From a bacterium (GTDB taxonomy: Bacteria > Planctomycetota > Planctomycetia > Kolteriales > Kolteriaceae): a DNA stretch of 64,000 nucleotides. This document shows, in pieces, positions 17,351 to 26,521 of the stretch (its first letter is position 1; every line of letters starts with the position of its first letter). Both the position numbers and the translations under genes were made by a program. The notes below the pieces were generated by a model. It was not told where the DNA came from, did not search any database, and saw nothing but the letters and a program-made list of their open reading frames with translations. The stretch is taken from contig JAIELF010000003.1 in assembly GCA_019753235.1 (NCBI GenBank), forward strand, positions 124,001 through 188,000, given 5' to 3'.

Positions 17351-19102
17351 TTATTGTCGACCGACGGTACCGAGCACGTTGGTATCGCGGTCGAGAACTT
17401 CCACTTTGGCGTCCTCCTGCGACGCGATGAGCAGAATCCGCTGTCGGCCGTCGTTGTCGTGGAGATTCAGGATCGATTCGTCCTTCTCTGTCATCCCCAG
17501 CGTGGTTCGCTGAATCTCATCTTTGCCGAGAAACGCCAGTGCCGCGCTCCCCAGATTGGAACTTAGAACGACGCGTCGCTGTTCTTTCGGATCAAAGAGA
17601 TTCACCGTCGCGCCATCCACACACATACCGACGCCGACCCGCATACGTCCTCCTCGATCGTAAACGCGCAGGCCGTTATCGGTTTGGCCCGTGAGAAGCC
17701 GAACGCTGGGTTCGCTATTCTTTTCGAACAGGCCGATCTCGGGCCCGGTCGATTCGATCGACATTGAACCGCGGACGGCTCCCTCCGGATCGAGCATGAA
17801 CAGGGCCGGCTGATTCTCTTGCAGCCCCATCCACATCCGCCGTTGGCCTGCCGGATCCAGGACGAGAATGCCCGTTCCGTTACGAGGCTCGGCCGTCACT
17901 TGGGTTCGTTGGGTACCGGTATCGTCGGACATGCTCAGCATGGAACCGGTCCCGGTGGCGGCTAAGAATAATCGACGCTGTCCCCCTCGGTCTTGAAGTT
18001 CGAGACACGCCCCGTGTTCATTACTGCCCCACTCGCCGAGTTCGCGTTCATTCCGATCGACCAAGACAAAGCGCTCGGCCGTGACGACCGATCGAGGCCA
18101 AACCCAGAGTGCAAGAGCAAGCAGGCTGGCCGCCAATCCGCCGCCGGCCAGCACTCGGGCCCATTGATCAAAACGGACACCCGTCGGCCGATCGCGAAGC
18201 CAACTGACCTCGCGTTTGAGATCGTTTGATTCTCGCTCCATCAAATCCATTCGTGAGCCAAGCCCGCCTGCTCGACTCGAGGTGTCTTGACCCGAGACCC
18301 GTTCCTCGATCGTGCGAACTCGCGCAGGGATCGCCTCGCGGTCGATCATGGCTAGACGCTGATCGAACTCTCGCCCCTGCACATCGGTTCGATCGATTCG
18401 GCCTGTCACCTCGTCGAGCCGACGACGCATTTCGATCGCCAGCGTGTCGAGTTTGCCACCCATCTGGCGAACGGAATCGAAAGAGGTCTCGATCGCGCCG
18501 AGTCGCGACTGAAACGGAGAGATATCGAAAGAGCTGCTGGTCGAACGCCCCTTCATCCCTTCAAGAACGTCGTCCATCTCGTCGATGCGCGATCGGCTTT
18601 TCGCAATCGCTCTCTCGAATTCAACCATCCGCTCTTGTATCTCGGTCCGCATGCCGCGAAGCTCACGAAGCCCGCGCAGATCGTGCATTTCACCTTCGAG
18701 ATGACGCAAACGGGATTCGAGACCCGACGAATCCGGTCGGCTATGCTTCCCGTCGAGCTCTGCAAGCTGTTCGAGCAATCCATCGAGTTGCTTGGTAAGG
18801 GCGGCCAATCGGCGTTCGCTCGATTCGCACCGTTCGCGGAGATTGTCGTCGGTGGTTAAAAGGTCGTGGCAAGTCGTTTCGCATTGATCGATTCGCTCGC
18901 TCAGAGCCGAGTTCGAGTCGCCGCGCCCGAGTTCCTCCAACCGAGATTCAAGCGACTGCGTCCGCTTGGAGAGTCGGGTCCCTTTCTCTTCGAGACCATC
19001 AATGCGCTCGATGATCTCGTCACTAGGGCGGGCGGACCCGTGACCGATCTCGAGTTGGGAAATTCGTTCCTCGATGTTTCGGATTCGCTCTTCGAGGTAC
19101 AT
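17351..19102 (-). CDS. Membrane protein: coiled coil plus beta-repeat domain
   Basis: A 583-residue protein I do not recognise. Residues 1-310 are a long, broken coiled coil (heptads from IRNIEERISQLE onward). One membrane helix lies at about 316-335 after basic residues, so the coiled coil should be cytoplasmic and the rest outside. Residues 340-583 contain about eight repeats of roughly 20-25 residues with the pattern hydrophobic-x-D-x-x-G-x-x-R-x-x-hydrophobic, for example LVLDPAGQRRMWMGL, LRVYDRGGRMRVGVGM, LNLHDNDGRQRILLI, suggesting a beta-rich solenoid or propeller. It is divergent from the neighbouring ECF sigma gene. Function unknown; a scaffold or sensor role is possible. Confidence 0.75.
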   Translation of the reverse strand: MYLEERIRNIEERISQLEIGHGSARPSDEIIERIDGLEEKGTRLSKRTQSLESRLEELGRGDSNSALSERIDQCETTCHDLLTTDDNLRERCESSERRLAALTKQLDGLLEQLAELDGKHSRPDSSGLESRLRHLEGEMHDLRGLRELRGMRTEIQERMVEFERAIAKSRSRIDEMDDVLEGMKGRSTSSSFDISPFQSRLGAIETSFDSVRQMGGKLDTLAIEMRRRLDEVTGRIDRTDVQGREFDQRLAMIDREAIPARVRTIEERVSGQDTSSRAGGLGSRMDLMERESNDLKREVSWLRDRPTGVRFDQWARVLAGGGLAASLLALALWVWPRSVVTAERFVLVDRNERELGEWGSNEHGACLELQDRGGQRRLFLAATGTGSMLSMSDDTGTQRTQVTAEPRNGTGILVLDPAGQRRMWMGLQENQPALFMLDPEGAVRGSMSIESTGPEIGLFEKNSEPSVRLLTGQTDNGLRVYDRGGRMRVGVGMCVDGATVNLFDPKEQRRVVLSSNLGSAALAFLGKDEIQRTTLGMTEKDESILNLHDNDGRQRILLIASQEDAKVEVLDRDTNVLGTVGRQ

Positions 19103-19158
19103 GGATCGACTCCTGGTGAACGTCGCGATACTGTTTCTGCTAGGTCGGCGGATTCTTG

Positions 19159-20037
19159 ATGAATTCCGCTCTCGATCAACGAACGAACATACCGGGACTA
19201 ACAGCCCCTCGGTGCCTAACAGGGGATAAGCCTGCCGCGCTCTGCAAAACGTGGCAAGAGAAGCTGAACGGGGACTTCGCTGAATCGAGGAAGACTGGCT
19301 TTGGAGTCGGTAACCCTGTTTTTTCCACGCGTCGGGCAGTCAAGCATCCCCTTTTTTCGAAATATCGCAGAAAATGGCCGGGCCGACCCATCCGAAAAGG
19401 GTCCCCCATCGTCTATGCCCGTGGGGAAAGGCAGGGAGAAAACGGATCTATCGACCGCCGTCCGTCCGTTCGCAACTGGTCAGGCACCAACTCTCCGGAA
19501 TCGGGTACCGGCGAGATCGGTCGGACGCTGCGCGATCTATTCACCGAGCATCAGGACGAGATCTTGGGGACACTTTATCACCTGCTCGGAAGCGCCGATG
19601 ACGCTCGGGATGCCTACCAAGAGGCATTTCTCAAATCCTGGGCAAAGCGAGCGGAGCTCGACAAAGTTGACTCTCTCAAGGCGTGGGTCTTTCGAGTGGC
19701 AATCAACACCGCTCGCGACATGAGGCAATCGGCCTACCGTCGCCGACGTCAAGGTTTGAGTGAATCAATCGAAGCGGAGCTTGTCGATAACCGAACCGCT
19801 CCTGCCGAACAGATGGCCATGGACGAGGAACTGAACCAGATTCGCCAGGCGATTGGTCAGCTATCGCCTTCGGAAAAGGAAGTCTTTCTTTTGCGCGAGA
19901 ATGGCGAGCTGACCTTTGAAGAGATCGCGCACCAGATCGGAATTCCCGTCGGGACGGTCAAAACGAGGATGCGAAGCGCGCTTGCGAATCTTCGCCGATC
20001 GCTAACCCCGTACGAAGGAGAAACCCCACCGTCGTGA
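19159..20037 (+). CDS. ECF-type RNA polymerase sigma factor
   Basis: The C-terminal 170 residues are an ECF sigma factor: sigma2 (LRDLFTEHQDEILGTLYHLL, ARDAYQEAFLKSWAKR, LKAWVFRVAINTARD) and sigma4 (LSPSEKEVFLLRENGEL, TFEEIAHQIGIPVGTVKTRM). The only ATG/TTG/GTG starts upstream of sigma2 in frame are TTG 19156 and ATG 19159, which add about 120 basic, unstructured residues. The true start may be a rarer codon nearer 19460-19520, or the extension may be real. It overlaps the next gene by four bases (GTGA), so translation is coupled with its probable anti-sigma partner. Confidence 0.85.
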   Translation: MNSALDQRTNIPGLTAPRCLTGDKPAALCKTWQEKLNGDFAESRKTGFGVGNPVFSTRRAVKHPLFSKYRRKWPGRPIRKGSPIVYARGERQGENGSIDRRPSVRNWSGTNSPESGTGEIGRTLRDLFTEHQDEILGTLYHLLGSADDARDAYQEAFLKSWAKRAELDKVDSLKAWVFRVAINTARDMRQSAYRRRRQGLSESIEAELVDNRTAPAEQMAMDEELNQIRQAIGQLSPSEKEVFLLRENGELTFEEIAHQIGIPVGTVKTRMRSALANLRRSLTPYEGETPPS

Positions 20038-23000
20038 ATCCGCACGATTGGCTTGCAAAGCTGGAATATCTTGAGTTCGGCCTCTTAGACGATGCCGAAG
20101 AAAGGGAACTGCGCGAACAGATTGCCCGCGATCCCGAGCTCGCTCGTCTCCACGAGGTCGTCCGAGAACGACGACAGAATTTTCGGCAAGCGGCTCGGCT
20201 CGCAACTTCAAAGATAGACCTGCCCACGGTGTCGCAGAGCAAACCACCGCAGGCTCGGCAAGGGACTCTTTGGACTTTCATCGTGGCCGCCTCGCTTCTT
20301 TTGGCAATGGCGGTGGGAGAACAAGCCCGCTACAGCATGCAGATCGGCCAACTACGAAACAACGATATCCGGATCACACTCGTCACGCCCACCCATCCGC
20401 CAGGCGACCAGTCTCCCGTGGCATTCGACGTCGTCGATCGGCAACAAGGAATTGCACGCTCGGTCCCGATCCCTTATCAGTTCGTCTCCACGTCGAAGAA
20501 TACGTTGCCTCCGTGGGATGATGTCTTCCGCACCAACGTCTTCGGCCGAGCCAATTCGATGATCTCGATCAGCGACGTCGGCGGCGTCCTGAAGGTGGGT
20601 GGAACTCGAAACGCCACACTGGCGAAAGCCGTCATTCGACGAGAACCTCGCGATTGGGTTACTCGACTGACGACGGATCGCCCCGTCTATCGGCCCGGCG
20701 AGGAGATTCTCTTTCGATCGCTGACGCTTGATCGGACGAATCTTCGTTCTGTCGAGTCGATCGCGATGGAGTGTCGCCTCGAAGCGCCTGATGCTCCGCC
20801 CGAAGCGTTACCCAGCCTCACCAGCGAGAAGGGCGTCGCCCGTGGATCATGGACGATTCCTGCCGAGGCCGTGCCGGGACGATACACCCTTTCGCTTTCG
20901 CCCGCTGAGCAGCCGACCCAGGGAGATCGTCGATCGATCCAGGTGGAAAGATTTCGCGATCCGCGTCTTCGCATCAAGCTTGACCTTCCCCGGCAAAGTT
21001 ACCGACGGGGCGACGACATCAACGCCAACCTTCATGTCACACTGCCCGACGGCAAGCCATGGCCCAACGCGACGATGATGGCGGATCTTCTGCAAGAGAA
21101 CGACTCGCTGGCCACGACAACCACGAATCTGGACGCTGACGGCAAAGCGACCATCCGACTCACCATCCCTCCCCTGTCGAAGCCTGTCCCCTTGAGCCTC
21201 GAGATATCTGCCGAGTACGAGGGAGAGAGAGAATCGATCCGCCGACCGGTCCCTATTTTGTCGAACGAAGTCGACCTGACGTTTCATCCGGAATCGGGAC
21301 CGCTGGTCGCGGGCATTGATCAACGTGTCTTCTTTCAAGCGAGGGATGTCAATGACAACCCGGTCGCGGTGCAAGGACGAATCATCGACGACACAGGCAG
21401 ACCAGCGACAACATTCTCCGCAGGACCAAACGGACGAGGATCGATGACGATTCGTTCGGAGAAGGGAAAACGATACTCGATCGAACTCCATCAGCCGGCA
21501 GGCCTATTGCCCCTTCGACCGTTTCCCGAAGCATCGATGGAGACAGTATCTCTTCGGCCCATCACCGCTATTCTCGGGGCCGACGAGCCCATCAAAGTCG
21601 AATTGTCGGCCACCAGTCGCGAACGGGGCCGACTGGTCGTAGCGACTTGCCGAGGCGTCGTCGTCGGATTGGTTATTGCCGATGATGCGACAGAAGTCGC
21701 CGTGCCACTCGTCACGCACGCAAGTGGTGTCATCCGAGTGACACTGTTCGATCGTGTGAAAGAACCGCGTCGTCCTGTGGCCGAGCGACTTGTCTATCGT
21801 CGGCCTCGACACCGATTGCAAGTAACGGGCAATGTTTCTTCAACATCGGGGAAAAGCAGGCTGCTCGTTCGCGTCACGGACGATCTTCGACAACCCGTTC
21901 CCGGCGTGATCGTGGGGGCAAGCCTGGTGGATGCCCGCTGGCTGGATCGAGAATCAAACTCCACGCCAACGCAGGAGGCGCACTTTCTGATCCTGCCGGA
22001 GATCCGATCGCCCGAAGATTTTGAGACCAGCGACATATCGCTCGACGAGAATCCGGATGCGGAAAGGGAGCTCGATTTAGTCCTGGCAACGCATGGCTGG
22101 CGAACGTTTACCCGCCTCAAAGAGAACGAGACGAGTTCATGGAACGAGCCTGACCTTCAGGTTAGTGAAAGTGCCGACGATTCCTCGACCATCCAGGATC
22201 GGCAACAACTTATCGAGGATCAACATCTTCGACATCAGCGGGGACTTATCACCGTCAGCGCTGTGACAGCGATCTCCTTTGTGTTCGGTTGGATTCTTCG
22301 TCGGCTCGGCTGGTCGGTGAGAGGTCGTCTGCTCGTGATGGTCACCCTCCTTGCCATTGCCGGCGTGGTGCTCCGAGGGATGCTGTCACCGGTCCCCGCG
22401 TTGAATTCCGCGATCGAAATGAAGCCGAGCCATACCCCGGTCGCGGAGACTTCTCAACCCAATCTTCCCATGGCGCGGTACGCCACCGCCGAAGCGAAGC
22501 AGCAAGCGTCATCACCTACCGAGCCGAGCAGGCTCGAGCCCGATGTTCCTCCGCGACAAGAAGAACTTGCTGCAAAGGAACAGGTCGCTTCGAGCGATTC
22601 GTCACCACGACGTTCGCAGAAAACGGTGCCGAAGGACCGGGCGATGGAAGCGGTCACTCCCCCGCTGGCTCCACCTCGGCCGGCGGCCCGCGCCAAAATG
22701 ATGGAGGCCGGCAACGCGGACGCGTTAACGGCAACGGTCCCCAACGATCTGCCCGCGATCAAACAAAACAAAAAGTGGGCTCGGCAATTCTCGTCGGCTC
22801 GTTCTACCAATAAAGATTCTCGCGGGGCGCGCCCAACTCTTCTGTGGGAACCCAAGCTCACCACCAACAAGGAAGGTGAAGTGCAGGTGTCGTTCGATGC
22901 ACCGGAGGGACCGACCGCGGTTTTGCTTCGAATCGACGCGCACAGCACCGAGGGTCGCCTCGGATCTTTCCAGCAGGAGATCACTCTTTCCGCACCGTAA
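20034..23000 (+). CDS. Anti-sigma-like membrane protein fused to alpha-2-macroglobulin-like domains
   Basis: 988 residues, GTG start with AAGGAGA upstream. Residues 1-60 look like a planctomycete anti-sigma head (LEYLEFGLLDDAEERELREQ, DPELA) without zinc ligands. A membrane helix at about 79-95 follows. Outside are macroglobulin-type beta domains: an MG2 signature DRPVYRPGEEILF near residue 215, then DPRLRIKLDLPRQSYRRGDD. No thioester CGEQ motif is present. Two more membrane helices lie near 737-784, then a proline/serine-rich linker and a final beta domain (WEPKLTTNKEGEVQVSF) like the late domains of bacterial A2M. The topology and the four-base overlap with the sigma gene suggest a direct envelope-to-transcription sensor. 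The anti-sigma role is inference. Confidence 0.8.
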   Translation: MNPHDWLAKLEYLEFGLLDDAEERELREQIARDPELARLHEVVRERRQNFRQAARLATSKIDLPTVSQSKPPQARQGTLWTFIVAASLLLAMAVGEQARYSMQIGQLRNNDIRITLVTPTHPPGDQSPVAFDVVDRQQGIARSVPIPYQFVSTSKNTLPPWDDVFRTNVFGRANSMISISDVGGVLKVGGTRNATLAKAVIRREPRDWVTRLTTDRPVYRPGEEILFRSLTLDRTNLRSVESIAMECRLEAPDAPPEALPSLTSEKGVARGSWTIPAEAVPGRYTLSLSPAEQPTQGDRRSIQVERFRDPRLRIKLDLPRQSYRRGDDINANLHVTLPDGKPWPNATMMADLLQENDSLATTTTNLDADGKATIRLTIPPLSKPVPLSLEISAEYEGERESIRRPVPILSNEVDLTFHPESGPLVAGIDQRVFFQARDVNDNPVAVQGRIIDDTGRPATTFSAGPNGRGSMTIRSEKGKRYSIELHQPAGLLPLRPFPEASMETVSLRPITAILGADEPIKVELSATSRERGRLVVATCRGVVVGLVIADDATEVAVPLVTHASGVIRVTLFDRVKEPRRPVAERLVYRRPRHRLQVTGNVSSTSGKSRLLVRVTDDLRQPVPGVIVGASLVDARWLDRESNSTPTQEAHFLILPEIRSPEDFETSDISLDENPDAERELDLVLATHGWRTFTRLKENETSSWNEPDLQVSESADDSSTIQDRQQLIEDQHLRHQRGLITVSAVTAISFVFGWILRRLGWSVRGRLLVMVTLLAIAGVVLRGMLSPVPALNSAIEMKPSHTPVAETSQPNLPMARYATAEAKQQASSPTEPSRLEPDVPPRQEELAAKEQVASSDSSPRRSQKTVPKDRAMEAVTPPLAPPRPAARAKMMEAGNADALTATVPNDLPAIKQNKKWARQFSSARSTNKDSRGARPTLLWEPKLTTNKEGEVQVSFDAPEGPTAVLLRIDAHSTEGRLGSFQQEITLSAP

Positions 23001-23200
23001 ACGTTAACGTAGAGGTTAGGAAAACGAGCCAATCCTCTGGTGCGAGAGGAAAGGCGTGCCAACGCGGTCAAGTTCCGGTAGCCTACAAGAGTTGTACCGG
23101 CCAAGAATGCCGAGCGTCGGCTTTTGACCGGCAAGCAAGGGAAGACATCGTCGACCGCCCTTGCCATCACCATCCACCCAGCGGGCATCAGCGGCGTTTC

Positions 23201-26200
23201 ATGGCACGACTCGAAATCCGATTCCCCGACCGCGCGGTCGAGACAAAAAAACTGGTGACGAATAAATCTTTCGTCATCGGCACCGACCCTGCCAGCGATT
23301 TCGTCGTTAGCGGACAGGGAATGGAGGCCAAGCACGCGACCATCCGATGGGCAGATCGACGGTATCGACTTGAGGTCGCCCCCAGTGTTAAGAATGTCTT
23401 TTCCGGTGTCAATCCTGTGTCACAGCTTCGCCTGAAGCCTGATGCCGAGTTCTCGGTCGGCAACATCGAGTTTCGCATCCGTTACGATCAAGAAGAACTC
23501 GGCGCGATTCAGTCGCCTACCGATGCCGACCCCGCCCGTCCGCCGGCACCCTTGTATCTCTCGAAGCCTTTTCTGGGGATCCTCGGAGGGCTTTTGGTTC
23601 TCGCCGCCTTGAGCGTGGGGCTCTATTTTCTCGTCCGAGAGCGGGCGGCCAATCAGCAGTTCCAGCAAGCCGTGAAGGATATGCGCGACAAGTTGTATCC
23701 CGAGACGATCAAAGGATTCGATCGTTTCATCGAGAGTTTCCCCGACGATCCACGCGTTGATCAAGCGATCTATCTGCGGGCCCAATCGCGAGTTCTCCCC
23801 CTTGTTGAGGCAGGAGGATCATCGCTGGAGTCGGCACTGGCCGCGGCCGACCAGTGGGTGGAAGAAGCTGGCAACACCAAGGAGTTTGCCGAGCATCCGA
23901 CGGAAATTGGTGACGTGATTCTGTCGCTCGCTCGGAAACTTGCGGAGCAATCTCGCGATCGAGCCAACCCGGAACCTTTGGCCCTTTCCGAGAAAGCGAT
24001 GGCTTTGCTTGCCCGCGCGATCCCGGCAGACCAACAGCCTACGGACGAAATCAATCGCTTCCGCGCGGTGCAGGAAGAAGCTCGGCTGGCCGTCACGAAA
24101 GGAGACACCATTGAGAAGACGCTTGCCGAGCTTGACAAGAGTTTGGCCGACCGAAGTCCTGCTCGGACGTATGAGCAATACCGCACGCTGATTCATCGAT
24201 ATCCTGATCTTCGTGGCGACCGGCGCGTCCGCGACCGATTGCAGCAAGCAGCGACGATGGAGAGGGAACTTGTTCGGTTTGATGCCAATCTTCCGCCTGT
24301 CAAGAAGGGGACCGTGCCGCTCGATGCATCCCCAGGAGCCGCGGTTGTTCGCCGGGCGAGTTCTTCGACCAACAGCGGCCCCATCGTGCTGGCTCAGGTC
24401 GGCGACATACTTTACGGGATCGATTCGGGAACGGGTCAGATTCCTTGGCGTAGTGTCGTCGGAGAGCCATCGGCATTTCCTCCTAGCAAGGTCCCCTACG
24501 ACGCTTCCCTGGCGATCGTCTATCGATCGACCGACAACGCCGTCGTGCTGATCGACATGATCACCGGAAAGGAACGAACCAGACTGGAACTAGGGTCGGC
24601 CCGGCCTGCCCCCGCGACCGATGTTCGGTGGGTCGGGAATCAGCTTTGGATGGTCTGCTCTCCGGGCCCGAATCAGCCGGCCAATCTGGTCGTCATGACG
24701 GAATGGAAGGGGGATCAATGGGAGTTAATCGGTTCGATCGTGTTTCCCCAGGAGATTGCCGCTGCTCCCGAGTTTGACACCGACCGCCGAGCCATGCTCG
24801 CCGTTGCCAAGGAATCCACTCTTTACTCGGTCGCCATCGATCGTCGTCAGGTGGAACAAGTTTATTCGTTGGGTCACGAAGCCGGCGCGATATCGCTTCG
24901 ACCGATTCTTGCAGGCCGATTTCTCTTCATCACAGAGACCAAAGGACTCGATGCGTCCGTGCTTCGCTGTCTCGTGATCAAGAAAGAGGACGGTTCGATC
25001 GCGGAAATCGCCTCTCAGCCGATCGTGGGGAGGCTCGATGATCCACCCGCGATTCGTGCTGGTCGGCTATTCTGGGCCAGCAATCGGGGAGAGTGCAAGG
25101 TCTTCGAATTAGGGGCGGAGACCGATCCCGTACCCTGGACGGCGGCAGCAAGTCTGACGGATTTTGATTCTTCCTCGTCGATCCCGACTCGACTCGTGCT
25201 CATCAACGATTCGGAGTTCTGGGTCCTCTCCAGCAGTGCGAAGAAGTATCGCCTTGTCGTCGAGAAGAAAGAACTTCAGACGACGACATCACTCCCATTG
25301 GTCGGCCCCGCACGTCGAGAAAGTCGTTGGGAGTTAAACCGACTCATCACCCTCGCGAGCGACCCGATCATGGGGGGATTGCTCGCCCAGGGCTGGACAG
25401 ACGAAAACACTGGACCGAGTTGGTCGACACAGATCGGTTGGCTCCCGACAGCTTTCGTCCCGGCCGCGGATGCGTCGAAAGTGACGCTGGATTCCCCGAC
25501 CGGCCCCGACACACTCTCGGCCGAGGAGATTGCTCAGGGAATCACGTTAGAGAGGTCTTTCGATTGGGACGCCCGTCGGCGCATGGAGCCGACACCCGCG
25601 TCGCACCTCATCGACCGCGATGAACAAGGATCGGTAAGCTTGGTCGGTCGAGCCCTTCGGCGTGTCTTTGCGAGTGGCGAGGTCAAGAAGTTTAATCTGC
25701 CCTCCGACGCCGGCGGTCAGATCGGCCGACTCGAGACCGGGCTTCTTGTCCCCAGCATCACGGGATACCTCTACTGGATCAGCATCGAGGATGGGAAGGA
25801 ACGATCCGATCCTTTCGCGGCCCCCTACATCGACAGTTCGCCGCTGCCGCTTCGAGGTGTCTGCGTTACTGATGTCAATAATCCCTCCGCCCCGGTGTGG
25901 ACCGGCGGCAAGAACATTTTGTTTCAAATCGAATTGTCGGGCCAGAACACCAAACTCTGGCAAGAGAAAACACGTTTGACGTTGCCGATGGAAACCGACA
26001 TTCGAGAGATCTACGTAGATGGAAGCTTTCTTTGGATCGTGACTCCATCGCAAGTAACCGTCGTGGAGACCGCGAAGAAAGAGGTTGTTGGCTCGGTGCT
26101 GATATCGCTGCAACTTTCGACGGCACGGGTGGTCGATGGAAAACTCCTGGCCGTTGATGCCGAGGGGCAACTTGTTGGGATCGCTCGCCAAGACGGGAAA

Positions 26201-26434
26201 CCAACACTTTCCTGGCGATCGACGTTTGAATCGACCATTGTTCCCGATTGGATTCTCGACGGCACGCAAGCGATGGTTGCCTTGGCCGACGGCGAACGAA
26301 TCGCGATCGACATCGCCACCGGTCAACCGAAAGACCGTCGATCGCTTGGGAGAAGTTTGTATCAGGGGCCGATCCGTTGGGGTACGAACTGGATAGGACT
26401 GGCAAGCGATGGCAGCATCGTTGTTTGGCCATGA
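23201..26434 (+). CDS. FHA-domain membrane protein with TPR-like and beta-propeller regions
   Basis: 1077 residues. The N-terminus is an FHA fold (about 3-95: SFVIGTDPASDFVV, KHATIRW); the usual phosphothreonine-binding Arg of the GR motif is Thr here. One membrane helix lies at about 123-143. A helical TPR-like region (about 147-360) follows, including a tetratricopeptide-like segment YPETIKGFDRFIESFPDDPRVDQ. The rest (about 380-1077) repeats PQQ/propeller-like strands such as VLAQVGDILYGIDSGTGQIPWR. The cytoplasmic FHA and outer propeller could pass a phosphorylation signal across the membrane. Located 200 bp after the A2M-like gene, same strand, so probably the same functional unit. Confidence 0.78.
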   Translation: MARLEIRFPDRAVETKKLVTNKSFVIGTDPASDFVVSGQGMEAKHATIRWADRRYRLEVAPSVKNVFSGVNPVSQLRLKPDAEFSVGNIEFRIRYDQEELGAIQSPTDADPARPPAPLYLSKPFLGILGGLLVLAALSVGLYFLVRERAANQQFQQAVKDMRDKLYPETIKGFDRFIESFPDDPRVDQAIYLRAQSRVLPLVEAGGSSLESALAAADQWVEEAGNTKEFAEHPTEIGDVILSLARKLAEQSRDRANPEPLALSEKAMALLARAIPADQQPTDEINRFRAVQEEARLAVTKGDTIEKTLAELDKSLADRSPARTYEQYRTLIHRYPDLRGDRRVRDRLQQAATMERELVRFDANLPPVKKGTVPLDASPGAAVVRRASSSTNSGPIVLAQVGDILYGIDSGTGQIPWRSVVGEPSAFPPSKVPYDASLAIVYRSTDNAVVLIDMITGKERTRLELGSARPAPATDVRWVGNQLWMVCSPGPNQPANLVVMTEWKGDQWELIGSIVFPQEIAAAPEFDTDRRAMLAVAKESTLYSVAIDRRQVEQVYSLGHEAGAISLRPILAGRFLFITETKGLDASVLRCLVIKKEDGSIAEIASQPIVGRLDDPPAIRAGRLFWASNRGECKVFELGAETDPVPWTAAASLTDFDSSSSIPTRLVLINDSEFWVLSSSAKKYRLVVEKKELQTTTSLPLVGPARRESRWELNRLITLASDPIMGGLLAQGWTDENTGPSWSTQIGWLPTAFVPAADASKVTLDSPTGPDTLSAEEIAQGITLERSFDWDARRRMEPTPASHLIDRDEQGSVSLVGRALRRVFASGEVKKFNLPSDAGGQIGRLETGLLVPSITGYLYWISIEDGKERSDPFAAPYIDSSPLPLRGVCVTDVNNPSAPVWTGGKNILFQIELSGQNTKLWQEKTRLTLPMETDIREIYVDGSFLWIVTPSQVTVVETAKKEVVGSVLISLQLSTARVVDGKLLAVDAEGQLVGIARQDGKPTLSWRSTFESTIVPDWILDGTQAMVALADGERIAIDIATGQPKDRRSLGRSLYQGPIRWGTNWIGLASDGSIVVWP

Positions 26435-26521
26435 ATCGAACGAACTGTCGACGAGAGGTATTGATGTTCTCGCAAGAAGATCCGCCCATGTTGTCTGAAT
26501 GTCCGTAGGAGCCTCACCCAC

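Noticed and set aside
22454-23335. A 293-residue minus-strand frame spanning the gap after the A2M-like gene
   Set aside because: It mostly mirrors the Pro/Ser/Ala-rich linker of the real gene; no ribosome site.
25547-26521. A 324-residue minus-strand frame
   Set aside because: It is antisense to the propeller part of the FHA protein and reads as noise.
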